Shown: one piece after another, positions 7,349-14,746 of the stretch
Layout: every line of letters starts with the position of its first letter
Position numbering within the stretch: the first letter of the stretch is position 1
Source of the DNA: Dietzia massiliensis
GTDB lineage: Bacteria > Actinomycetota > Actinomycetes > Mycobacteriales > Mycobacteriaceae
Length of the DNA stretch: 50,367 nucleotides
Reading direction: 5' to 3'
Assembly: GCF_018390595.1 (NCBI RefSeq)
Contig: NZ_JAHBAV010000022.1
Coordinates: 1-50,367, forward strand
Notes under the pieces: model-generated
The model's input: only the letters and a program-made list of their open reading frames with translations
Databases searched by the model: none
Told to the model about the DNA's origin: nothing
Program-made: the position numbers and the translations under genes

Positions 7349-8116
7349 GTGGATTCCCCGATGGGACGCGTGAGCGTGCGCTTCCTACCCCGCAACGAGC
7401 TGGGCGTACTGGACCACGAGGTCACGCTCCCCGACGGGACCGTCACCTACAACCCGCTGCGGGTCGTGCCGCACCCCGAGGGTGCGGAGGTGGTCTTCAC
7501 GCTGCGCGGGGTCGACGACGACGAGTTCGAGCGGGACGCCGCGATGGTGGCCGAGGACCTGGCGCGCCTCCGGGCCGCCTTCGAGGGCCCGCTCCCCGCC
7601 GGGGCGCCGCCGCGGACCGCCTCGGCCGTCGCCGACCCGGGTATACGCCTGGCCTCGCCGGCGGACGCGGGGTCGCTCGGTCGGATGCTGTACGAGTTCA
7701 ACACCGAGTTCGAGTCCGCGACGCCCACCGCCGACGACGCCGCCCGGCGATTCGGAGACCTCCTCGTGCGCGACGACGTCCTCGCCGTCGTCGCCTCCCC
7801 CGGGAGCCCCGGCGACCCGGGCGTTCCCACCGACGTCGGCTTCGCCCTGGTCACCCTGCGCCCCACCCCCTACTCCGACCACCCTCTCGCGCAGCTCGAG
7901 GAGCTCTACGTCCGACCGGAGCTCCGGGGGCGCGGTGTCGGGACGGCGATCATCAGCCGCGTGCTGTCCGAGGTGGTCGCCAGGCGGTGCGAGGAGATGT
8001 TGATCAACGTCGACGCCGATGACCTGGGCGCGCGGCGCTTCTACGAACGCCACGAGTTCACCGACCGCGATCCGGACAGCGGATCGGGGATGCGCTGCTA
8101 CCTGCGATTGTTGTAG
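7349..8116 (+). CDS. GNAT N-acetyltransferase fused to a truncated SRPBCC (polyketide-cyclase-like) piece
   Basis: Residues 1-85 match only the second half of an SRPBCC/polyketide-cyclase-like domain: VRFLPRNELGVLDHEVTL, the YNPLRVVPHPEGAEVVFTLR strands and the terminal helix. Residues 93-255 form a complete GNAT domain with the acetyl-CoA loop RPELRGRGVGTA and a C-terminal RRFYERHEF. The SRPBCC-like reading continues upstream in frame (GDTLVVDSPMGR) to about 7320 and then stops being protein-like, running into the cupin gene that ends at 7301. The start codon (GTG 7349 or ATG 7361) has no ribosome-binding site. It is either a remodelled fusion or a deletion scar; the acetyltransferase part should still work if translated. 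The acceptor is unknown. Confidence 0.65.
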   Translation: MDSPMGRVSVRFLPRNELGVLDHEVTLPDGTVTYNPLRVVPHPEGAEVVFTLRGVDDDEFERDAAMVAEDLARLRAAFEGPLPAGAPPRTASAVADPGIRLASPADAGSLGRMLYEFNTEFESATPTADDAARRFGDLLVRDDVLAVVASPGSPGDPGVPTDVGFALVTLRPTPYSDHPLAQLEELYVRPELRGRGVGTAIISRVLSEVVARRCEEMLINVDADDLGARRFYERHEFTDRDPDSGSGMRCYLRLL

Positions 8117-8149
8117 AGCCGCGCCCGGGGTTCGTCGCGCGCCGGTCCT

Positions 8150-8917
8150 CTACGGCCGTACGGTCAGCGACTGGGACACGGTGCCGACAGGGCCGTCCTC
8201 GTCGTGGATCACGCTCGCGGTCAGCCCCAGGCCGCCGGGTCCGAAGGTGACGCGGGTGTCGAAACCCAGCCACTGCCCCGCGGGTGAGCGCACGAGGTGG
8301 GCGGTGAGGTCGATGTTGGGGAAGGTGACGACGGCCGGGTCCGCACGGATCGCCATCCCGTTGGCGATGTCGACGAGCGCCGTCATCCGCGCGAGCGGGC
8401 TGACCTCTTCCGCCGCGAGCAGAGGGACGTCGGTGCGCACCCAGTACCGGGCCCGGCCCGGCCCCCTCGAGTCCCGCCGCACCCGGGCGGAGGCGAGGTA
8501 CCCGCCGCCCCACACGGAGGTGGGATCCCACGGCTCCATCTCCTGCGGCGGCGGCAGCGGGTCGAAGGCGTCGCCGGCGATCGCCGCGGTGTCGCGCGGC
8601 TGCTGCAACCACGCGCGGAGCCGGATGCCCGCCCGGTCGCCGTGGGAATAGGTCGCCTCCACCAGTTCGATCGTGCGCCCGGGTCGGATCACCTCCACCT
8701 CGACGTCCACCGCGTCCATGGGCACCACGCCCAGCAGCTCGTACGTCAGGCGCGAGAGGACCATCGGATCGTCGCGCCGTCCGGCCAGGTCGAGCTCCAC
8801 GGCATGGACGAGCAGTCCCAGCGCGGGACCGATGTGCTGCGTGGACTCGTCCCAGGCGCCGCTCACATGATCGGTGGGCCGGAAGCTCCCCGGTCCGAGC
8901 CTCTCGAAGTACGCCAT
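8150..8917 (-). CDS. Acyl-CoA thioesterase family protein (double hotdog)
   Basis: A 255-aa protein with two hotdog repeats of the acyl-CoA thioesterase type. The N-terminal half includes RPTDHVSGAWDE and LSRLTYELLGVVPM; the C-terminal half includes VDIANGMAIRAD and PNIDLTAHLVRSPAG. It should hydrolyse acyl-CoA thioesters in the cytoplasm; chain length cannot be told. A GGAGG site 6 nt before the ATG fixes the start at 8917. It is divergent from the MaoC hydratase, with 64 bp between them, suggesting a shared fatty-acid or acyl-CoA theme. Confidence 0.8.
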   Translation of the reverse strand: MAYFERLGPGSFRPTDHVSGAWDESTQHIGPALGLLVHAVELDLAGRRDDPMVLSRLTYELLGVVPMDAVDVEVEVIRPGRTIELVEATYSHGDRAGIRLRAWLQQPRDTAAIAGDAFDPLPPPQEMEPWDPTSVWGGGYLASARVRRDSRGPGRARYWVRTDVPLLAAEEVSPLARMTALVDIANGMAIRADPAVVTFPNIDLTAHLVRSPAGQWLGFDTRVTFGPGGLGLTASVIHDEDGPVGTVSQSLTVRP

Positions 8918-8981
8918 CCCCGTCCTCCAGTCGGTGAGTGGTGATTAACTGGGGAGCGTACACACAGCAGTGGGAGGCAGC

Positions 8982-9464
8982 ATGACGGACGAGAAGTTCG
9001 ACCAGTTCACCACCCCGATCGACGACCGGTACCTCGAGGACTACACCGAGGGTCACCGGTACCGCTTCGGCGAGGAGTCGGTCGACGCCGGGGAGATCAT
9101 GGAGTTCGCCCGGCGCTACGACCCGCAGAGCATCCACACCGACCCGGACGCCGCGGCCGCCGGCCCGTTCGGCGGCCTCATCGCGAGCGGCTGGCAGACC
9201 GCCGCGCTCATGATGCGCCTTTTCGCGGACAACTACCTCACCAGCGTGGCGAGCCTCGCCTCGCCCGGGATCGACGAGCTGCGGTGGGTGCGGCCCCTGC
9301 GCCCCGGCGACCGGCTGACCCTGCTGTGCGAGACCACGGGTGTCCGCCCGTCGCGCACCAAGCCGGACCGCGGGGTGCTGACGACCGACGTGACCCTGAT
9401 CAATCAGGACGGCGACCCGGTCCTCACCGCGACCGCGATGAACATGGTAGCCCGCCGGCCCTGA
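8982..9464 (+). CDS. MaoC-family enoyl-CoA hydratase
   Basis: A 160-aa single-hotdog protein with the hydratase 2 signature: YDPQSIHTDPDAAAAGPFGGLIASG near residues 45-70 carries the catalytic Asp and His. It should hydrate trans-2-enoyl-CoA to (R)-3-hydroxyacyl-CoA or act on a related acyl thioester. The start at 8982 has GGGAGG 5-6 nt upstream; the GTG at 8970 sits before that site and is unlikely. It is divergent from the thioesterase. Confidence 0.82.
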   Translation: MTDEKFDQFTTPIDDRYLEDYTEGHRYRFGEESVDAGEIMEFARRYDPQSIHTDPDAAAAGPFGGLIASGWQTAALMMRLFADNYLTSVASLASPGIDELRWVRPLRPGDRLTLLCETTGVRPSRTKPDRGVLTTDVTLINQDGDPVLTATAMNMVARRP

Positions 9465-9536
9465 CCCGCCCGGCCCGCCGCCGGCCATGACCCCGGGGCG
9501 CCGCCGTGCCGACCCGGTCGACGCCAGCGGGAACCG

Positions 9537-10016
9537 CTAGAGCCTCGGGGTCAGGTGGAAGACCGGCAGCGTCCGTGTGGTGCGGCGGGCGTAGATCTCG
9601 TAGTTCGGCCACACGCGTACCGCCGCGGCCCACGCCGACGCCCGCTCGTCGTCGGCCAGCTCGCGCACGTCCACGACGAGCCGCGCGCCGTAGACCGAGA
9701 TCTCGACCTCCCCCTCGCCGGCCGCGCGCAGATTGTGGACCCAGGCCGGAGTCGTCTGACCGCCCCAGTTGGAGCCGACCACCACGAGGCCGTTGTTCCA
9801 GGAGGCGCACAGCAGGGGCGTGCTGCGAGGCTCCCCGCTCCTACGCCCGGGCACGTGGAGGGTGAGGGTGGGCAGCCCGGCCAGCCGGAGCAACGGGACG
9901 CGGCCGCGCGAGACCCGGCTCAGCCACCGGTCCAGCGTGACGACGAGGTGGGAGTTCTCGCGCGTCGCGTCCTGCCGACCGAACCAGATCGCGAGCGGGG
10001 TGAGGAGGTTTCCCAT
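9537..10016 (-). CDS. Nitroreductase/deazaflavin-dependent oxidoreductase (Ddn-like)
   Basis: A 159-aa split-barrel protein of the F420-dependent Ddn family. It has the characteristic LTLHVPGRRSGEPRSTPLLC segment, GLVVVGSNWGG, PAWVHNLRA and the C-terminal YARRTTRTLPVFHLTP. Relatives use reduced F420 to reduce quinones, nitroimidazoles or aflatoxin-type substrates. The ATG at 10016 lies 6 nt after a TAAGGT box, suggesting a leaderless transcript. Confidence 0.85.
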   Translation of the reverse strand: MGNLLTPLAIWFGRQDATRENSHLVVTLDRWLSRVSRGRVPLLRLAGLPTLTLHVPGRRSGEPRSTPLLCASWNNGLVVVGSNWGGQTTPAWVHNLRAAGEGEVEISVYGARLVVDVRELADDERASAWAAAVRVWPNYEIYARRTTRTLPVFHLTPRL

Positions 10017-10028
10017 GGGACGACCTTA
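10017..10028 (-). promoter_or_regulatory. Predicted leaderless -10 of the Ddn-like gene
   Basis: On the reverse strand TAAGGT (10028-10023) matches TANNNT and is followed by 6 nt and the ATG. It is one nucleotide closer than in the other leaderless candidates of this window. Confidence 0.35.
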
Positions 10029-10061
10029 GGTCGTGACCCGTCCGTCGCGGTGCGACACCGC

Positions 10062-11366
10062 TCACTCCGCGGTCGCCAGCACCTGCACCGACTCGGTCCA
10101 TCCCGCCCGCAGTCCAGCCTCCAGCACCGCGAGGTGGAACGCCCACATCCGTCGGTAGACGGCGTCGAAGCCCAGGGCGGCGGCGTCGCGACCACGCTGG
10201 GCGAAGGTCTCGGACCAGAGGCGGACCGTCTCCGCGTGGTGGGCGGTCGTCTCGACCCGCCCTCGCAGTGTCAGCCTCGGCGCCCGCTCGATCGCGTCGA
10301 CGAGCTCCGACCACGCGACCGGGGGCCCCGCCTCCGAGACATACCTCGACTCCCACGCCGCGAGCTCCACCACCGCGGGGGTGGGGCGGCCCGGCGCGAC
10401 GGTCGTGTGGACCACGAGCCGCCCGCCCGGACCGAGGAGCCGGTCGGCCACGCCGATCACCTCGTCGTGCCCGGCGCGGCCGGCGATCGTGCCCGGCTCG
10501 GCGGCGACGACGGCGTCGACCATCCCGGCGGCATCGGAGGGGGCCCCGAGGAACAGGGAGATCTCCTCGTCCAGCCCTGCCGCCGCGAACCTCGACCCCA
10601 GCGCCGACAATCTCTCGGTGGACGCCGTCATGGTGCGCACGTGGGCACCGCGCTCCGCGGCACGCATGGGCAGCTCGCCCCACCCGGGCGTCGCCACGAG
10701 CACGTGGGAGCCGTCCTGCACCCCCGCCAGCGTCAGCATCGTGTCGGCCGACCGACGCTGGGCGTCCCCCAGATCGCCCCGCCGGGGGGCCGGCGACGGC
10801 GCCTCCAGGTGGACCACGTCGGTCCCGTCCTCCAGGCGGGTCCGGGTCCGGGCACCGGACGCGAAGACGGCGCCCGAGGTCGACATCGTCTCGTCCGTGT
10901 ACAACGAGGTCAGCGCGCCGGGAACGGAGTCCTCAAGCTCCACCGTGACGGGGCCGCCCCGCCGCCGCCCACCGCCGACGGGGCCGCGGCCGTCACGCCC
11001 GTATGCCCGCTCCCCCGGGTGGGCGCAGTCGGCGTTCGCGGCGACCCACGGGGCCAGCGTCGCGATGGCGGTGCACAGGTCGGGCGTGGTCCAGTCCCCG
11101 GCCATGAACGACTCGCCGAGCCCGACCACACCGCCCTCCGCCAGCCGCGCCCAGAAGTGCTCCGGCTCGCGCAGCACCACCCGGACCGGGGCGTCGTACT
11201 CCCCCGCCGCCGACGCGTCGGGGTAGTCGATCCGCAGGCCGAGCTCGCGCGCCGACCGGCGCAGCGCCTGGGCGATGAGGACCGGCGGTTGGCCCGACAC
11301 CCCGGACGGCGGGGCGAGCGCGGGCCAGCGCTCGAGGTCGACGGCCTGGGGTTCGACTCTGACCAC
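10062..11366 (-). CDS. Cyclopropane-fatty-acyl-phospholipid synthase-like methyltransferase with altered SAM motif
   Basis: A 434-aa protein. The N-terminal 130 residues match the CFA-synthase leader (VVLREPEHFWARLAEGGVVGLGESFMAGDW). Residues about 165-360 are a Rossmann methyltransferase. The hallmark SAM-binding loop, normally close to LEIGTGWG, reads LVATPGWG, and the segment that in CFA enzymes resembles SVEMIEAVG reads AAEPGTIAG. A Gly/Arg-rich linker lies near residue 125. These changes suggest either a different substrate mode or loss of SAM catalysis. The GTG at 11366 was chosen because AAGGAGGG lies just upstream; the open frame continues 52 codons beyond. Relatives modify unsaturated acyl chains of membrane lipids. 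Confidence 0.7.
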   Translation of the reverse strand: MVRVEPQAVDLERWPALAPPSGVSGQPPVLIAQALRRSARELGLRIDYPDASAAGEYDAPVRVVLREPEHFWARLAEGGVVGLGESFMAGDWTTPDLCTAIATLAPWVAANADCAHPGERAYGRDGRGPVGGGRRRGGPVTVELEDSVPGALTSLYTDETMSTSGAVFASGARTRTRLEDGTDVVHLEAPSPAPRRGDLGDAQRRSADTMLTLAGVQDGSHVLVATPGWGELPMRAAERGAHVRTMTASTERLSALGSRFAAAGLDEEISLFLGAPSDAAGMVDAVVAAEPGTIAGRAGHDEVIGVADRLLGPGGRLVVHTTVAPGRPTPAVVELAAWESRYVSEAGPPVAWSELVDAIERAPRLTLRGRVETTAHHAETVRLWSETFAQRGRDAAALGFDAVYRRMWAFHLAVLEAGLRAGWTESVQVLATAE

Positions 11367-11522
11367 CGGTGTCCCTCCTTGTGGGGCTCGCGTCACAGGG
11401 ACGCTACCGCCGCCCGGCCGTCCCCCGGCTGAGGCGCGGCGGCGACCGTGCCGCTCGGTCCGACGGGGGCCCGCGCACCCGCACGCCGCGCCTCTCCGTG
11501 TGCACGGTGTCGGACGGCGCAC

Positions 11523-11528
11523 TATCCT
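11523..11528 (+). promoter_or_regulatory. Candidate -10 box of ndh
   Basis: TATCCT matches TANNNT about 90 bp before the ndh start; transcription would begin near 11535 and leave an 85-nt leader. No convincing -35 is visible. Confidence 0.3.
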
Positions 11529-11619
11529 GGGGACTCGTGCCCGGCGGTAGTTGCGCGGGCCCCGAGACCGACGAGGCCAACGAGCCCCTCACCACAGACC
11601 AGCCTCATCAGGAGCCGCC

Positions 11620-13044
11620 ATGACCGAGCCCGCAACCGACCAGGTCACCGCCACCGCACCGGCCGGCCGCCGGCACCGCGTCGTCATCATCGGCTCCGGC
11701 TTCGGCGGCCTGTTCGCCGCCCAGCAGCTCGAGAAGGCCGACGTCGACGTCACGTTGGTCGCGAGGACGGGCCACCACCTGTTCCAGCCGCTGCTCTACC
11801 AGGTGGCCACCGGCATCCTCTCGGTCGGCGAGATCGCCCCGCCGACCCGCCTCATCCTGCGGGACCAGAAGAACGCCACGGTCGTCCTGGGCGACGTGGA
11901 CACGATCGACGTGGCGGCCAAGAAGATCCACGCCTCGGCCGGCCACATCGACTTCGATCTCGAGTACGACAGCCTCATCGTCGCCGCGGGCGCCAACCAG
12001 TCCTACTTCGGTAACGACCACTTCGAGCGGTGGGCGCCCGGCATGAAGACGGTCGACGACGCGCTCGAGTTGCGTAGCCGCATCCTCGGCTGCTTCGAGC
12101 AGGCCGAGGTGATCGACGACGAGGAGGAGCGCCGTCGCCTGCTGACCTTCGTCATCGTCGGCGCCGGCCCCACCGGTGTCGAGATGGCCGGTCAGGTCGC
12201 CGAGCTCGCCCAGCACACGCTCCGGGACAGCTTCCGCCGTATCGACCCGGCCTCCGCCCGCGTCATCCTCCTCGACGCCGCGCCCGCGGTGCTGCCGCCG
12301 TTCGGCAACAACCTCGGCAACGCCGCGCGCGCCCGGCTGGAGAAGATGGGCGTGGAGATCCAGCTCAACGCGATGGTCACCAACGTCGACTACCAGGGCA
12401 TCGAGGTCAAGGATCCGGACGGCTCCGTCCGTCGCATCGACGCCTCGTGCAAGATCTGGTCCGCCGGCGTCAAGGCCAGCCCCCTGGGCAAGCAGCTCGC
12501 CGACCAGACGGACGCGGAGATCGACCGCGCCGGACGCGTGCTGGTCAACAAGGACCTCTCACTGCCGGGCCACCCGGAGATCTTCGTGGTGGGCGACATG
12601 ATGAGCCTCGACAACCTGTCCGGTGTCGCGCAGGTCGCCATCCAGGGTGGCAAGTACGCGGCCAAGCAGATCATCGCCGAGGTCGAGAAGGGCCGGACCC
12701 CGGCCGAGCGGAAGCCGTTCAAGTACTTCGACAAGGGCTCCATGGCCACGGTGTCGCGCTACAGCGCGGTGGTGAAGATGGGCCCGATCGAGATCTCGGG
12801 TTTCATCGCCTGGGTCATGTGGCTCGTCGTGCACCTCGCCTACCTGATCGGTTTCAAGAACCGCATCACGACGATGTTCTCGTGGGGGATGCACATGGGC
12901 GGCGATCACCGCTCGCAGCTGACCTCGACGAAGCAGTGGGTCTACGCGCGCCAGGCCCTCGAGCAGGTGGCCGCCGACGACGCCGCCCAGCGGTCCGCTG
13001 ATCGGTCGCGGGAGGAACAGTCCGCCTCCGCGTCGGTCGACTGA
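11620..13044 (+). CDS. ndh: Type II NADH dehydrogenase (NADH:menaquinone oxidoreductase)
   Basis: A 474-aa single-subunit NDH-2 that passes electrons from NADH through FAD to menaquinone without pumping protons. The FAD-binding VVIIGSGFGGLFAA is at about residues 21-34, the NADH-binding FVIVGAGPTGVEMAG near residue 180, and a FAD-phosphate site VVGDMMSL near 325. The AIQGGKYAAKQI quinone-site region follows, and a C-terminal amphipathic/hydrophobic stretch (ISGFIAWVMWLVVHLAYLIG in part) near 390-410 should hold it to the membrane. The ATG at 11620 follows an AGGAG site. It is convergent with the PaaI-like gene. Confidence 0.92.
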   Translation: MTEPATDQVTATAPAGRRHRVVIIGSGFGGLFAAQQLEKADVDVTLVARTGHHLFQPLLYQVATGILSVGEIAPPTRLILRDQKNATVVLGDVDTIDVAAKKIHASAGHIDFDLEYDSLIVAAGANQSYFGNDHFERWAPGMKTVDDALELRSRILGCFEQAEVIDDEEERRRLLTFVIVGAGPTGVEMAGQVAELAQHTLRDSFRRIDPASARVILLDAAPAVLPPFGNNLGNAARARLEKMGVEIQLNAMVTNVDYQGIEVKDPDGSVRRIDASCKIWSAGVKASPLGKQLADQTDAEIDRAGRVLVNKDLSLPGHPEIFVVGDMMSLDNLSGVAQVAIQGGKYAAKQIIAEVEKGRTPAERKPFKYFDKGSMATVSRYSAVVKMGPIEISGFIAWVMWLVVHLAYLIGFKNRITTMFSWGMHMGGDHRSQLTSTKQWVYARQALEQVAADDAAQRSADRSREEQSASASVD

Positions 13045-13106
13045 GGGCCCGTAGATCTAGGCAGATCGACCGAGGCCCCATCGGTCCGGGGGTCGACGAC
13101 GAGGAA

Positions 13107-13138
13107 CGCGCCCGGCGGGCAGGTTGCCGTCGGGCGCG
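13107..13138. terminator. Hairpin between convergent ndh and hotdog genes
   Basis: A 12-bp stem (13107-13118 with 13127-13138, one G-U pair) with an 8-nt loop lies between the two convergent genes. No T tract follows, as is common in actinobacteria. It may serve both directions. Confidence 0.5.
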
Positions 13139-13172
13139 TCGCCGTCTCGCAGCCGGTCCCCGGCGCGGCCGG

Positions 13173-13589
13173 TTACTGTAGGTTCGCCAGCCGCACCTGA
13201 CCCACCGCCGCGGTACGTCCGTGGTCATCGGCGATCTCGACCCGCCAGAGCTGTTGGGACCGGCCGCGGTGCACGGGGGTACCGGTCGCCGTGAGGGTGC
13301 CCTCGGTGACGGCGCGGAGGAAGTCGGTCGAGTTGTTCACCCCGACGACCTTGCCCTCGCCCCCGAGCCACACCGCGCCGGCCACGCTGGCGACCTCTTC
13401 GACGATCGCGCAGTAGACCCCGCCGTGGACGATTCCGTACGGCTGGTGGAGGTGCGGTTTCACGTCCACCGTCACGACCACCCTGTCGGGAGTGACCTCG
13501 GTGTACTCGATCCCGATGTTGCCGCCGAAGCCGATGCCGGAATGGGCACGGATACGCTCGATCACATCACTGTCAACCGTGTCGGACAT
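13173..13589 (-). CDS. PaaI-family hotdog thioesterase
   Basis: A 138-aa hotdog protein. The PaaI motif IVHGGVYCAIVEEVAS (about residues 53-68) contains the substrate-positioning HGG and catalytic acidic residue, followed by VVGVNNSTDFLRAV and the closing strands. It probably hydrolyses aryl- or acyl-CoA thioesters. In mycobacteria a close paralogue (Rv1847) also lies near gnd, as here. The ATG at 13589 is preceded by GATGAGG. Confidence 0.8.
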   Translation of the reverse strand: MSDTVDSDVIERIRAHSGIGFGGNIGIEYTEVTPDRVVVTVDVKPHLHQPYGIVHGGVYCAIVEEVASVAGAVWLGGEGKVVGVNNSTDFLRAVTEGTLTATGTPVHRGRSQQLWRVEIADDHGRTAAVGQVRLANLQ

Positions 13590-13681
13590 CTGACCTCATC
13601 TCCCCGGCCCGGCCGGTCCGGACCACCGGGATCGAACGTTACCCGGGCCGTACTCGTGCGGGGTCACTCACGCCTCCCGGG

Positions 13682-14446
13682 TCAGCGGACGGAGCGCCAC
13701 CCCCGGTCGCGCACGGGGATGGGCCCCGAGCCCGGGGTGCGCGGGAGCCGGCTACGCCGGCGGACGGCCAATCCGGAATCGTGAAGGGCCTGGAGCACCA
13801 TCTGTCCGCGCCGGTATCCGGTCTCCGGGCTGGTGTCGGCGAACGTCGGCACGATCGTCGCGGCCCCCAGGACACATTCACCGGCCATCGACCAGAGCGT
13901 GTCGACACTGCAGTTGCTCACCTCGGCGAGGCCCTCGAACACCGCCGTCAGGGTCGAGCGGGACCGGCAGGCGAGCCACTGCGCGAGCGCCTGCTCGCAC
14001 GGCAGGACGACGGTGCCGCGCGATCCCGCGGCGGGGTCGTCGGGCAGCACCCGAAGGGTGGTGTCCCGGACGCCGGCCCAGTCGAGGCCACCCTCGATGT
14101 CTGTGCGCACGGCCATGTTCTCGGCGCCGGTGTCCCAGACACGGCCGATGGTGACGAAGCTGGCGACCGCGCGACCGAGGACACCGTGGGTGAAGGCCTC
14201 CGCGACCAGGTACGTCGAGAAGCGGATGTCTCCGGATTCGGTGAAGTGGTCGCGGAACATCTGCTCCACACGGCCACTGTCCACGGCCCGCTCGAGCGGC
14301 ACCCACCGGCGCCGCGACTGCGTCCCCAGGTCCGCGATCGAGTAGAACTTCGGATAGCCGGCCCGGAGGCCACCGAGCACCTCGACCGTGTCGTCGAACA
14401 GCGTGCGTGTCCCCGCCAACTGAGTGGGCAGCAATGAGCCGGTCAT
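13682..14446 (-). CDS. Protein of unknown function
   Basis: A 254-aa protein I do not recognise. It is mostly helical in character, with no signal peptide or membrane helix. It contains a central WDTGAENMAVRTDIEGGLDW region, a Cys-containing helix pair (ALAQWLACRS, NCSVDTLWSMAGECVLGAA) and a basic tail (RRRSRLPRTP onward). The arrangement weakly recalls siderophore-reductase (FhuF-like) helices, but the C-terminal iron-sulfur cysteines of that family are absent in all frames. The ATG at 14446 follows GAGGGGAAAG at a good distance. It is divergent from gnd across a 300-bp region holding a palindrome. Confidence 0.6.
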   Translation of the reverse strand: MTGSLLPTQLAGTRTLFDDTVEVLGGLRAGYPKFYSIADLGTQSRRRWVPLERAVDSGRVEQMFRDHFTESGDIRFSTYLVAEAFTHGVLGRAVASFVTIGRVWDTGAENMAVRTDIEGGLDWAGVRDTTLRVLPDDPAAGSRGTVVLPCEQALAQWLACRSRSTLTAVFEGLAEVSNCSVDTLWSMAGECVLGAATIVPTFADTSPETGYRRGQMVLQALHDSGLAVRRRSRLPRTPGSGPIPVRDRGWRSVR

Positions 14447-14733
14447 GTCTGGTCTTTCCCCTCGTAGAGTCCCCGAACCGGGTCCGGCGCGCCTCCGCGG
14501 AGACGTCCGGACCACGGCGATCCGTCCCCCGAATCGTTGTGGTCCAGGTCATCTGGCCCGACCATAAGTGTTACAACACATCGCCGGTTGTTACCAAGAG
14601 TTTTTCGGCCGATCGACGAATCCTTGCACTCAGTGCACGTCTGACCTATCAACCACTTCGCTGCCGCCACCCCGCCTCCGGCCCGGCCGATAGCTCGCAT
14701 CGATGCAGGTCCGCTCGCTTCGCGGGCGTCGAC
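14447..14733. promoter_or_regulatory. Divergent intergenic region upstream of gnd
   Basis: This 287-bp stretch has no gene. It is locally AT-richer than its surroundings (about 14560-14640), includes the palindrome at 14568-14579 and a nearby GGTTGTTACC, and ends at the predicted leaderless -10 of gnd. It probably carries promoter signals for both divergent genes. Confidence 0.45.
14568..14579. promoter_or_regulatory. Palindrome GTGTT-AC-AACAC
   Basis: A perfect 12-bp dyad in the gnd divergent region, about 122 bp before the 13682-14446 gene's ATG and 168 bp before gnd. It is a candidate binding site for a dimeric regulator; no known regulator consensus is matched with confidence. Confidence 0.35.
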
Positions 14734-14746
14734 TACGCTGAGGCCC
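14734..14746 (+). promoter_or_regulatory. Predicted leaderless promoter -10 of gnd
   Basis: TACGCT (14734-14739) is followed by 7 nt and the gnd ATG at 14747. This spacing predicts a transcript starting at or next to the start codon. Confidence 0.5.

Noticed and set aside
13682..14446. FhuF-type ferric-siderophore reductase
   Set aside because: The helix pattern is faintly similar, but the C-terminal CC...CxxC iron-sulfur motif is absent in every frame.
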